Source of the DNA: Mycolicibacterium chlorophenolicum
Lineage (GTDB): Bacteria > Actinomycetota > Actinomycetes > Mycobacteriales > Mycobacteriaceae
Assembly (NCBI RefSeq): GCF_001044235.1
Contig: NZ_JYNL01000069.1
Location: 129,295 to 193,294 of the forward strand
DNA length: 64,000 nt
Reading direction: 5' to 3'
Shown here in pieces: positions 24,612 to 31,758 of the stretch (position 1 is its first letter; every line of letters begins with the position of its first letter). The position numbers and the translations under genes were made by a program. Under the pieces are notes generated by a model. It was not told the origin of the DNA. It saw only the letters and a program-made list of their open reading frames with translations, and ran no database searches.

Positions 24612-25169
24612 CTAGCCGGGCGCGCACGCGGCCAGAGCGGAGTCGACGTCGTCGACGACGATGAGACGCGCCAGCGCGCCCTCGGCGACGTACCCGCTTC
24701 CGACCAGCCCGCGTAGCCAGGCCAGCAGTCCGTCGTAGTGCCCGAGAGTGTCGAGCATCACGATCGGCTTGGAGTGCATACCCAAATAGCCCGCTGTCCA
24801 GGCTTCGAAGAATTCCTCGAGTGTGCCGATGCCGCCGGGCAGCGCGATGAACGCGTCGGCGCGGTCCTCCATCACCTGTTTGCGCTCACGCATGGTGTCG
24901 GTGACGACGAGTTCGTCGGCCTCGGTGTCGGCGACCTCGCGGTGCACGAGCGCCTTGGGGATGACCCCGATGGTGTGGCCGCCGTGGGAGCGGGCCGCGG
25001 CGGCCACCTCTCCCATCGCCGAGACGTTGCCGCCGCCGGACACCAGCGCCCAGCCGCGGTCGGCGATGCCGGTGCCGACCCGGCGCGCGAGGTCGAGAAG
25101 GGCGGGATGGGTGGGGCCCGATGCGCAATAGACGCAGACGGCCCATCGACGGTCAGGTTCTTGGGACAC
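24612..25169 (-). CDS. LOG-family cytokinin riboside 5'-monophosphate phosphoribohydrolase
   Basis: A 185-residue LOG protein: VCVYCASG at the N-terminus, WALVSGGGNVSAMG, the catalytic RMRERK-type segment TMRERKQVMEDRAD, and the PGGIGTLEEFFE motif. The family hydrolyses N6-modified AMP to the free base and ribose-5-phosphate. The M. tuberculosis equivalent, Rv1205, is a proteasome substrate whose accumulation makes toxic aldehydes from cytokinins. GTG start at 25169. It is divergent from the ATPase gene with a 29-base gap and follows on to fadD6 with 33 bases between. Confidence 0.92.
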   Translation of the reverse strand: MSQEPDRRWAVCVYCASGPTHPALLDLARRVGTGIADRGWALVSGGGNVSAMGEVAAAARSHGGHTIGVIPKALVHREVADTEADELVVTDTMRERKQVMEDRADAFIALPGGIGTLEEFFEAWTAGYLGMHSKPIVMLDTLGHYDGLLAWLRGLVGSGYVAEGALARLIVVDDVDSALAACAPG

Positions 25170-25198
25170 GAGCTAAAACTTAGCCATAGACTCCGGCG

Positions 25199-27193
25199 GT
25201 GCCTGTGCCCGCGCCTGTCCCCTGGGTGACTGCACCGGACGAACCTGCGCTGGCACAACTCGAGTCGGGGGTGCAGCACCGGTCGGGCGCGGCGCTGATC
25301 GGACCCGCCGGCGTCGGCAAGACCTGGCTGACGCGCCGCGCCGTCGAGCGCCTGGGGTCGGGCTTCCCGCGGGTCGACTGGGTGCGTGCCACCTCGGCGC
25401 GCCGGCCCCTTCCGTTCGCCGCATTCGAGCACCTCCTCGAGGTGCCGGAGACCGGGAAGACCGCCGCGGTGTTGCGCGTCGCCCGCGAGAGTCTCGGTGA
25501 CGGCCGGCTGCTGGTGATCGACGACGCGCACCTGCTCGACTCGCTGTCGGCGGCACTGGTCTATCAGCTGGCGGTGAGCGCGACGGTGCGAATACTGCTG
25601 TCCGCCACCGACAACGAGGCCCCCGCCGAGATCGCCGCGCTGTGGCGTGACGGCCTGGTGACCCGCATCGACCTGGACCCGCCGGGCCACGACGACGAGC
25701 GGCTGATGGCGCACGTCACCGACTTCGTCGACACGCTGCCTGCCGCCTCCCGCCGGGTGCTGGAGGTGCTGTCGGTGTACGAGCCGCTCAGCCTCGAGGA
25801 CGTGGCGGTGCTGACGAGCGCGCACGCCGTCGACGAGGCCGCGCAGGCGGGGGCGATCGCCGTCGACGAGGACGGGGTGCGTCCGGCGCATCCGCTGTTC
25901 TGCGACGCGGTGCGCGGCGAGCTCGGCGGCCCTGATCTACGCCGGCTGCGCTCGGCGGTGGTGGGGCGTCTGGCGGCGGCGGGCCCGCGCGGCGTCGTCG
26001 CCCGGCTCCGGTTGGCGACACTGGCGATCGACAGCGACCGGCCGCAGCCGGTGGCCGAGGTGTGCGCGGCCGCGCGGGATGCGTTGCGGCTGGGTGATCT
26101 GGAGCTCAGCGAACGGCTGGGCAGGGCCGCGCTCGCGCGGGAACCCGGGCTGGACGCCCGCCTGACCGTCGGGTACGCGTTGGCGTGGCAGGGCCGCGGC
26201 CGCGACGCCGACGCGGTGCTCGCCGAGATCGATCCCGCCGCGCTCGGCGAAGAGGAGCTGATGGCCTGGGCGCTGCCCACCGCGGCCAACCAGTTCTGGA
26301 TGCTGTCCGAACCGGAGCGCGCGACGGCGTTCCTGCAGGCGACCCGCAGCAAGGTCGGCTCCGCGGCGGCCCGCACGACGCTCGACGCGCTGTCGGCCAC
26401 GTTCGCGATGAACGCCGGAAACCTCGTTCGGGCAACCGAACTCGCTCACGAGGTGCTGGACTCGGTGACGGCCGACGAGACCGCGATCGGGTGGGCGGGT
26501 TCGGCGGCGGCGTTGTGCGCGGCCCGGATGGGCCGGCTGGCCGAGGTCGACGCGCTGGCCGAGCGGGCCATGTCGGCCGGGCAGCCGGGGCTGCTGCGGT
26601 TCACCAGCGGCTTCGGTCAGACCACGGCGCTGCTGCTCACCGGTGAGCCCGACCGGGCGCTGGCACTGGCGCAGCGGCTCACCGATTTCGCGCAGCGCAG
26701 GCAGCCCGGCCGCGCGATCGGCGAGGTCCTGACCGCCGACGTGCTGATCGCCACCGGCGAGACGGCGCGGGCGGTGCCGCTGCTGCGGGAGGCGGCCGTG
26801 ACGCTGGCGCCGACGGGATACTCCTGGGGGCCGCTGGCGTGGATGCTGCTGGCGCAGGCGCTGGGCCGGCTCGGGGAGACCGTCGAGGCGGGAAAGACAT
26901 TGGCGCGCGCCGAGTCCCGGCACGGGCTGAAGTCGATGCTGTTCGCCCCGGAGCTGGCCCTGGCCCGGGCGTGGACGACATCGGCGCGCCGCGACAGCCA
27001 CGGCGCGGTGGCCGCGGTGCGCGACGCCGTCAAGGCCGCCGAACGCGGCGGGCAGCACGCGGTGGCGCTGCGGGCGGCCGCCGACGCCGTGCAGTTGGGT
27101 GACCCGCGCGGCGTGGAGACGCTGCGCCGGCTGTGCGTCACCGTCGACTGCGCGTTCGGTCGGTCCGCCCTGGCCGCCGCCGAAAACAGCTGA
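25199..27193 (+). CDS. STAND/LuxR-type ATPase with helical repeats, no HTH
   Basis: A 664-residue protein of Rv1204c type. Residues about 10-200 form an AAA/NACHT-like ATPase with Walker A IGPAGVGKTW near 34-43 and Walker B LLVIDDAHLLDS near 105. A winged-helix-like segment (RRVLEVLSVYEPLSLEDVAVL) follows, then about 400 residues of TPR-like helices. Large LuxR-type regulators of this architecture end in a LuxR helix-turn-helix; here the protein ends in repeats (ALAAAENS), so DNA binding is not evident. It may be a signalling scaffold. GTG start at 25199, convergent with the ABC-F gene. Confidence 0.75.
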   Translation: MPVPAPVPWVTAPDEPALAQLESGVQHRSGAALIGPAGVGKTWLTRRAVERLGSGFPRVDWVRATSARRPLPFAAFEHLLEVPETGKTAAVLRVARESLGDGRLLVIDDAHLLDSLSAALVYQLAVSATVRILLSATDNEAPAEIAALWRDGLVTRIDLDPPGHDDERLMAHVTDFVDTLPAASRRVLEVLSVYEPLSLEDVAVLTSAHAVDEAAQAGAIAVDEDGVRPAHPLFCDAVRGELGGPDLRRLRSAVVGRLAAAGPRGVVARLRLATLAIDSDRPQPVAEVCAAARDALRLGDLELSERLGRAALAREPGLDARLTVGYALAWQGRGRDADAVLAEIDPAALGEEELMAWALPTAANQFWMLSEPERATAFLQATRSKVGSAAARTTLDALSATFAMNAGNLVRATELAHEVLDSVTADETAIGWAGSAAALCAARMGRLAEVDALAERAMSAGQPGLLRFTSGFGQTTALLLTGEPDRALALAQRLTDFAQRRQPGRAIGEVLTADVLIATGETARAVPLLREAAVTLAPTGYSWGPLAWMLLAQALGRLGETVEAGKTLARAESRHGLKSMLFAPELALARAWTTSARRDSHGAVAAVRDAVKAAERGGQHAVALRAAADAVQLGDPRGVETLRRLCVTVDCAFGRSALAAAENS

Positions 27194-27196
27194 GGC

Positions 27197-28798
27197 TCAA
27201 CGCACTACGCCGTCGGCGATGCGCAGGGTGCGGTCGAGGCCGATCCCGGCCAGGAACGCGTCGTCATGGCTGACCACGACGAACGCGCCCCGGTAGGCGG
27301 TCAGGGCGGCTTCGAGCTGGGCGACGCTGACCAGGTCCAGATTGTTGGTCGGTTCGTCGAGCAGCAGCAGCTGCGGCGCCGGTTCGGCGAACAGCACGCA
27401 CACCAGCGTCGCGCGCAGCCGCTCTCCGCCCGACAGCGCGCCGACCGGGAGCTCGACGGCGTCGCCGCGGAACAGGAACTGCGCCAGCAGATGTCGCCGC
27501 CGGGTCACCGACAGTGTCGGGGCGGCCGCGGCGAGGTTGTCGGCGACCGTGCGCCCGTCGTCGAGCAGGTCCAGCCGCTGCGACAGATAGGCGATTCGGC
27601 CGCCGAAGCGTTCGACCGTGCCTCCGTCGGGGGTGACCTCCCCGAGCAGTGTCCGCAGCAGCGTGGTCTTCCCGCTGCCGTTGGGTCCGGTCAGGGCGAT
27701 CCGCTCGGGACCGCGCACGGTCAGGTTCACCCCGGCGAGCACCTGCCGTCCGCCGCGTCCGAGTCGAACATCGTTCAGCTGCACCAGCGTCCGGCCTGCC
27801 GGGACCGTGGTGTCCGGCAGATCCAGGACCAGTGCGTCGTCGTCGCGGACGGCACGTTCGGCCTCGTCGAGCCGGACGCGGGCGTCGTCGAGCCGCCGGG
27901 CGTGCACGTCGTCGGTGCGCCCGGCCGTCTCCTGCGCGCGTCGCTTCATCGCGCCCGCGACGATCTTGGGCAGGCCCGCGTCGGGCAGTGAGCGCCGCGC
28001 CGTTCCGGCGCGCCGGTCGGCGCGCTCACGCGCCTGCTGACGCTGCCGCTTCTCGCGCTGCACCTGCTGCTCGGCCTGCCGGACCGCACTGCGGGCGGCC
28101 TGATCGGCATTCTCGACGGCATCCCGGTATGCACTGAAAGACCCTCCGTAGAGGGTGATCTCGTTACCGCGCAGCTCCGCGATGCCGTCCACGCGGTCGA
28201 GGAGCACCCGGTCGTGGCTGACCAGCAGCAGGCAGCCACTGAAGTCGTCGAGCGCCTCGTAGAGCCGGCCGCGGGCGTCGCGGTCCAGGTTGTTCGTCGG
28301 CTCGTCGAGGAGCAGGACATCGCTGCGCCGCAACAGCTCCCGCGCCAGCCCGAGGGTGACCACCTCACCGCCGGACAGCGTGCGCAGGGACCTGTCCAGG
28401 CCGATGTGGCCGAGCCCGAGGCGGTCGAGCTGGGCGCGGGCCCGCTCCTCGGCGTCCCAGTCGTCACCGATCGCGGCGAACACCTGCTCGCCGGCATCGC
28501 CGCGGGCGAGCGCGTCGAGGGCGGCCATCACGCCGGCCACGCCGAGAAGTTCGGCGACCGTGCGGTCATCGAGCAGCGGCAGCGTCTGGGGCAGGTAGCC
28601 GACGGTGCCGTCGACGGTGATCGTGCCCGCGGCGGGGGTCAGCTCACCGGCGACGAGTGCGAGCAGCGTGCTCTTGCCCGCGCCGTTGGGCGCGACGAGC
28701 CCGGTGCGGCCGGGGCCGACCGAGAACGACAGGTCGGTGAACACCGGGGTGTCGTCGGGCCAGGAGAACGAGACATGGGACAGGACGATCGATGACAT
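27197..28798 (-). CDS. ABC-F family ribosome-associated ATPase
   Basis: A 533-residue ABC-F protein: two ABC domains without membrane helices, Walker A APNGAGKST and GPNGSGKTT, two LSGGE signatures (TLSGGEVV, ALSGGERL) and two LLLDEPTNNLD Walker B motifs. The interdomain linker (about 230-330) is long, basic and helical (QQVQREKRQRQQARERADRR), as in antibiotic-resistance ABC-F proteins that remove drugs from the ribosome. A housekeeping Ettl-type role is possible, but the long linker and the leader in front favour resistance. ATG at 28798. I do not recall an equivalent at this place in M. tuberculosis. Confidence 0.88.
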   Translation of the reverse strand: MSSIVLSHVSFSWPDDTPVFTDLSFSVGPGRTGLVAPNGAGKSTLLALVAGELTPAAGTITVDGTVGYLPQTLPLLDDRTVAELLGVAGVMAALDALARGDAGEQVFAAIGDDWDAEERARAQLDRLGLGHIGLDRSLRTLSGGEVVTLGLARELLRRSDVLLLDEPTNNLDRDARGRLYEALDDFSGCLLLVSHDRVLLDRVDGIAELRGNEITLYGGSFSAYRDAVENADQAARSAVRQAEQQVQREKRQRQQARERADRRAGTARRSLPDAGLPKIVAGAMKRRAQETAGRTDDVHARRLDDARVRLDEAERAVRDDDALVLDLPDTTVPAGRTLVQLNDVRLGRGGRQVLAGVNLTVRGPERIALTGPNGSGKTTLLRTLLGEVTPDGGTVERFGGRIAYLSQRLDLLDDGRTVADNLAAAAPTLSVTRRRHLLAQFLFRGDAVELPVGALSGGERLRATLVCVLFAEPAPQLLLLDEPTNNLDLVSVAQLEAALTAYRGAFVVVSHDDAFLAGIGLDRTLRIADGVVR

Positions 28799-28803
28799 GG
28801 GGA

Positions 28804-28863
28804 GCTCTCGAGACGTACTCGTGGGGAAAAGACGGCGGGACGGAGTCGTCAGCGCGAGAGCAT
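28804..28863 (-). promoter_or_regulatory. possible attenuator leader of the ABC-F gene
   Basis: The 65-base leader has mutually exclusive pairings. GCTCTCG within the leader ORF (28861-28855) can pair with CGAGAGC (28810-28804), which overlaps the GAGAG ribosome site of the ABC-F gene. Alternatively, CGAG-N5-CTCG forms a local hairpin that uses part of the same CGAGAGC region. A ribosome stalled on the leader ORF would free the ribosome site. Seen by eye; folding energy was not computed. Confidence 0.35.
28849..28863 (-). CDS. candidate leaderless 4-codon leader ORF (MLSR)
   Basis: ATG-CTC-TCG-CGC-TGA begins 6 bases after a TACCCT hexamer, the spacing expected if transcription starts on the A of the ATG. 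It ends 50 bases before the ABC-F start. Very short leader peptides of this kind control several antibiotic-resistance genes by ribosome stalling. With only four codons, chance occurrence is quite possible. Confidence 0.3.
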   Translation of the reverse strand: MLSR

Positions 28864-28869
28864 GGGACC

Positions 28870-28875
28870 AGGGTA
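28870..28875 (-). promoter_or_regulatory. -10 hexamer upstream of the ABC-F leader
   Basis: TACCCT on the minus strand fits TANNNT. It lies just past the dapE stop codon, so the ABC-F gene would have its own promoter rather than only read-through from dapE. TTGACG also lies upstream but with only 8 bases between, too close to act as its -35. Confidence 0.4.
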
Positions 28876-28885
28876 ACCGGACCCG

Positions 28886-29950
28886 TCAACCGATTAAGTA
28901 CCGCCGCAACATCTCGGTGACCGCGGTGATCTGATCGACATCGACGTGTTCGTCGGCGCGGTGCGCGGTGTTCGGGTCACCCGGTCCGTAGTTGACCGCG
29001 GGGATGCCCAGCGCCGCGAACCGGGACACGTCGGTCCAGCCGTACTTCGCCCGGACCTCTCCCCCGGCGGCGGTGACCAGCGCGGCCGCCGCGGGCCGGC
29101 TCAGGCCGGGCAGCGCGCCCGCCGCGGCATCGGTCAGCTCGACGGCCACGTCGAGGCCGTCGAAGACCTCGCGCACATGCGCGTAGGCCTGCTCGATGCT
29201 GCGGTCGGGCGCGAAGCGGAAGTTCACCGTCACCGAGGCGGCGTCGGGGATGACGTTGCCGGCGACGCCACCGTCGATCCGCACCGCCGAAAGGCCTTCG
29301 CGGTACACACAGCCGTCGATGTCGACGCTTCTGGCCTGATAGGCCTCGAGCCGGGCCAGCACGGCACCGAGTTTGTGAATCGCGTTGTCGCCCAGCCAGG
29401 ATCGAGCCGAGTGCGCGCGGGTCCCGGTGGCGCTGATGACCACCCGCAGGGTGCCCTGGCAGCCGGCCTCGATCAGTCCGCCCGACGGCTCCCCGAGGAT
29501 GGCGACATCGGCGGTCAGCCAGTCGGGCATCTCCTTCTCGATGCGGCCGAGGCCGTTGGCCGACGCCTCGATCTCCTCGCAGTCGTACATCACCAGCGTG
29601 ATGTCGTGCGCGGGTTCGGCGACGGTGGCGACCAGGTGCAGGAACACCGCGTCGCCGGCTTTCATGTCCGAGGTCCCGCAGCCGTAGAGGAGTCGGCCGT
29701 CGCGGCGGCTGGGCAGGTTGTCGGCGGCGGGGACGGTGTCGGTGTGGCCGGCGAGCAGGACGCGCGAGGGACGGCCGAAGTCGGTGCGGGCCAGCACCGC
29801 GTCGCCGTTGCGGACGATCTCGAAGCCGGTGGTCTGCTCGCGCAGCGCGGTCTCGATCTCGTCGGCGATGCGCTGCTCGTGGCGGGATTCACTGGGGATG
29901 TCCACCAGCGCCGCGGTCAGCGCGATCGGATCACCGTGGAGGTCGAGCAC
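28886..29950 (-). CDS. dapE: succinyl-diaminopimelate desuccinylase
   Basis: A 354-residue M20 peptidase-family enzyme that removes succinate from N-succinyl-LL-DAP in lysine and peptidoglycan precursor synthesis. It has the metal motif LLAGHTDTVP, then the CGTSDMKAGDA Asp, the catalytic YDCEEIEA Glu pair, GEPSGG, and a C-terminal His in NTAHRADEHV. A GTG start at 29950 (VLDLHGDP) matches the M. tuberculosis protein; the longer in-frame ATG at 30007 would run across the divergent promoter. dapD, the preceding step's enzyme family, lies 4.4 kb away in this window. Confidence 0.94.
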   Translation of the reverse strand: MLDLHGDPIALTAALVDIPSESRHEQRIADEIETALREQTTGFEIVRNGDAVLARTDFGRPSRVLLAGHTDTVPAADNLPSRRDGRLLYGCGTSDMKAGDAVFLHLVATVAEPAHDITLVMYDCEEIEASANGLGRIEKEMPDWLTADVAILGEPSGGLIEAGCQGTLRVVISATGTRAHSARSWLGDNAIHKLGAVLARLEAYQARSVDIDGCVYREGLSAVRIDGGVAGNVIPDAASVTVNFRFAPDRSIEQAYAHVREVFDGLDVAVELTDAAAGALPGLSRPAAAALVTAAGGEVRAKYGWTDVSRFAALGIPAVNYGPGDPNTAHRADEHVDVDQITAVTEMLRRYLIG

Positions 29951-29958
29951 GAGACACC

Positions 29959-29980
29959 ACGTTAGCCGGTTCGCTAGCGT
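29959..29980. promoter_or_regulatory. back-to-back -10 hexamers for dapE and the DUF202 pair
   Basis: TAACGT on the minus strand (29964-29959) ends 8 bases before the dapE GTG. TAGCGT on the plus strand (29975-29980) points to the DUF202 genes, whose ATG follows a GGGAGG ribosome site. The two promoters are 10 bases apart, so binding at one would exclude the other. Confidence 0.4.
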
Positions 29981-30023
29981 GAGAGCGCCGGACGCGTCCG
30001 CCGGCAAGGGAGGCCCCAGCCGA

Positions 30024-30377
30024 ATGACGCCGACGCCGCAGGAGCCGGACTACCGGTTCACCCTCGCCAATGAGCGGACGTTCCTGGCGTGGATCCGCAC
30101 TGCGCTGGCCCTGATCGCGGGCGGGGTGGCGATCGTGCAGTTCGTGCCGGCGTTCGGGATCGCCGGGGTGCGGCACATCCTGAGCGTGACGCTGACCTTG
30201 GCCGGCGGCGTGCTCGCCGTGGTCGCCGTCCGGCGCTGGCGCATCGTTCAGGAGGCCATGCGCAGCGGCGCCGAGTTGCCCCGAACCCGCATCCCGATGC
30301 TTCTCGGGACCGGCATCTTCGTCATGACGCTCGGCGTCCTCGTCGTCCTGCTGGTCTGGCCGCCGGCGGGGGGCTGA
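30024..30377 (+). CDS. DUF202 (YidH-type) membrane protein
   Basis: A 117-residue DUF202 protein with the family signature FTLANERTFLAWIRTALALIAGG at its start and three predicted helices. ATG at 30024 with AAGGGAGG upstream. The gene is one base from the next, which codes a second DUF202 protein. The family is common and uncharacterised. Divergent from dapE. Confidence 0.88.
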   Translation: MTPTPQEPDYRFTLANERTFLAWIRTALALIAGGVAIVQFVPAFGIAGVRHILSVTLTLAGGVLAVVAVRRWRIVQEAMRSGAELPRTRIPMLLGTGIFVMTLGVLVVLLVWPPAGG

Positions 30378-30378
30378 C

Positions 30379-30702
30379 GTGCCCACCCCGGAGACCGCCA
30401 AGCCCGGGCTGCCGGCCGAGCGCACCCTGCTGTCGTGGGAGCGCAGTTCCCTGGGCCTGCTCGTCGGCGGAGCACTCATGCTGATCCGCCACCACGGCCC
30501 GCCCGTTGCGGGGCGGACCGTGCTGGCGGCGGTGGCCGGGCTCATGGCGCTGGTGGTGCTCGGTCTCGCGTATCGACGGTCGCGCCGCATCAGGACCGGA
30601 TCGACCACCGTCGAGGCGCCGTCGCTGGAGGTCCTGGTTCTCGGTTACGGGACGGCGGCCTTCGGTCTCGCAGTGGCGGTCGCGCTCGTGCTGTCGCGGT
30701 GA
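30379..30702 (+). CDS. second DUF202 membrane protein
   Basis: A 107-residue relative of the preceding protein, with PAERTLLSWERSSLGLLVGG in place of the ANERTFLAWIRTAL signature and three helices. It starts at GTG 30379, one base after the previous stop, so the pair is translationally linked and probably forms a heteromeric complex. Convergent with the transaminase gene, 4 bases apart. Confidence 0.85.
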   Translation: MPTPETAKPGLPAERTLLSWERSSLGLLVGGALMLIRHHGPPVAGRTVLAAVAGLMALVVLGLAYRRSRRIRTGSTTVEAPSLEVLVLGYGTAAFGLAVAVALVLSR

Positions 30703-30706
30703 GCGG

Positions 30707-31723
30707 TCAGTACTCGATGGCCTCGATCAGCGGCGACGGCTCGTCCATCAGCGCCCAGAACCGGTCCCGGATGGCCACGGTCATCGGACCGGGCGCACCG
30801 GCGCCGATCGGCTCGCCGTCGAGGGTGTTGATCGGTGTGACGCCGCCGGCGGTGGTGACGGCCATGATCTCGTCGGCCTCGTAGAGCTCGTGGCTGGTGA
30901 CGTCGCGCAGGGTCGCCTCGATGCCCATCGCGTCGGCGATCTCGAACACGGTCTTGCGGGTGATCCCGGGCAGTGCGTTGCGCGACGGCGACGCCAGCTT
31001 GCCGTCCTTGACGATGCACACGTTGAACCCGGGACCCTCGGCCACGCAGCCGTCGGAGTCCAGCAGGATCGCGGTGCGGGCGCCGCGGTCCTTGGCCTCG
31101 AAGCTGGCCGCGGTGAGGTCGCCCCATTGGTAGTTCTTGATCGTCGGGTCGACGGTGTTGCGCCCGGCGCGCCGGACGTGCCGCGGCACGACGGCGGTGG
31201 TGCCGAAGATCTGCTCGTACGGGGGGAACGCCCACAGGTAGGGAATCGCGTAGATGTACACCTGGTGGGTGAGCTTGGACAGGTCCTTCTCGCCCTTGCG
31301 GCGGCCGTAGCCGCGGGTGACGGTCAGGTTGACGAACGACTCACGCAGCTGGGACATCGACACGCACTTCTTGGTGATCTCGGCGAGTTCGTCCTTGCTC
31401 ATCCCGGCGTCCAGGCGCAGCTTGCGGGCGCCGTCGAGCAGCCGGTCGAGGTGATCGCCGAGCCGGAAGATGTTGCCGTGCCACACGTGCGCGACGGTGT
31501 AGGTCAGATCGGAGTGCCCGAAGCCGGTGTCGAAGATCGAGATCCGCGCGTCCTCGGCGGGGATGAACTCGCCCTCGATCCAGGCGACACCGCCGGCGTA
31601 CGGGCTCGAGGTGTCCAATTCGTAGTCGCTGTACTGGATCACCGAGCCGGGCGGGGTGTCCTCCCGGATGGCGCCGGGCTCGACGGCGACGAGGTTGGAC
31701 ATTCCTGTATCAACAGCGGTCAT
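30707..31723 (-). CDS. fold-type IV PLP transaminase, probable (R)-selective amine transaminase
   Basis: A 338-residue class IV aminotransferase. The PLP lysine is in TIKNYQWGDL, the phosphate-cup segment is TTAGGVTP, and GFGHSDLTYTVAHVW and RHVRRAGRNTVDP match the (R)-amine transaminase group rather than IlvE or D-amino-acid transaminases. From memory it is very close to the characterised (R)-selective enzyme of Mycobacterium vanbaalenii. It would move an amino group from a chiral or simple amine to pyruvate or another keto acid. ATG at 31723 was chosen over a TTG at 31732. It lies 35 bases after the APC permease gene, so the permease likely brings in its substrate. Confidence 0.85.
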   Translation of the reverse strand: MTAVDTGMSNLVAVEPGAIREDTPPGSVIQYSDYELDTSSPYAGGVAWIEGEFIPAEDARISIFDTGFGHSDLTYTVAHVWHGNIFRLGDHLDRLLDGARKLRLDAGMSKDELAEITKKCVSMSQLRESFVNLTVTRGYGRRKGEKDLSKLTHQVYIYAIPYLWAFPPYEQIFGTTAVVPRHVRRAGRNTVDPTIKNYQWGDLTAASFEAKDRGARTAILLDSDGCVAEGPGFNVCIVKDGKLASPSRNALPGITRKTVFEIADAMGIEATLRDVTSHELYEADEIMAVTTAGGVTPINTLDGEPIGAGAPGPMTVAIRDRFWALMDEPSPLIEAIEY

Positions 31724-31758
31724 GGGAGACAATGCCTTTCGGTTATCAGGGGTGGCGC

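Noticed and set aside
28870..28890. TTGACG with TACCCT as a classical -35/-10 pair
   Set aside because: Only 8 bases separate them; 16-19 are needed. Only the -10 was kept.
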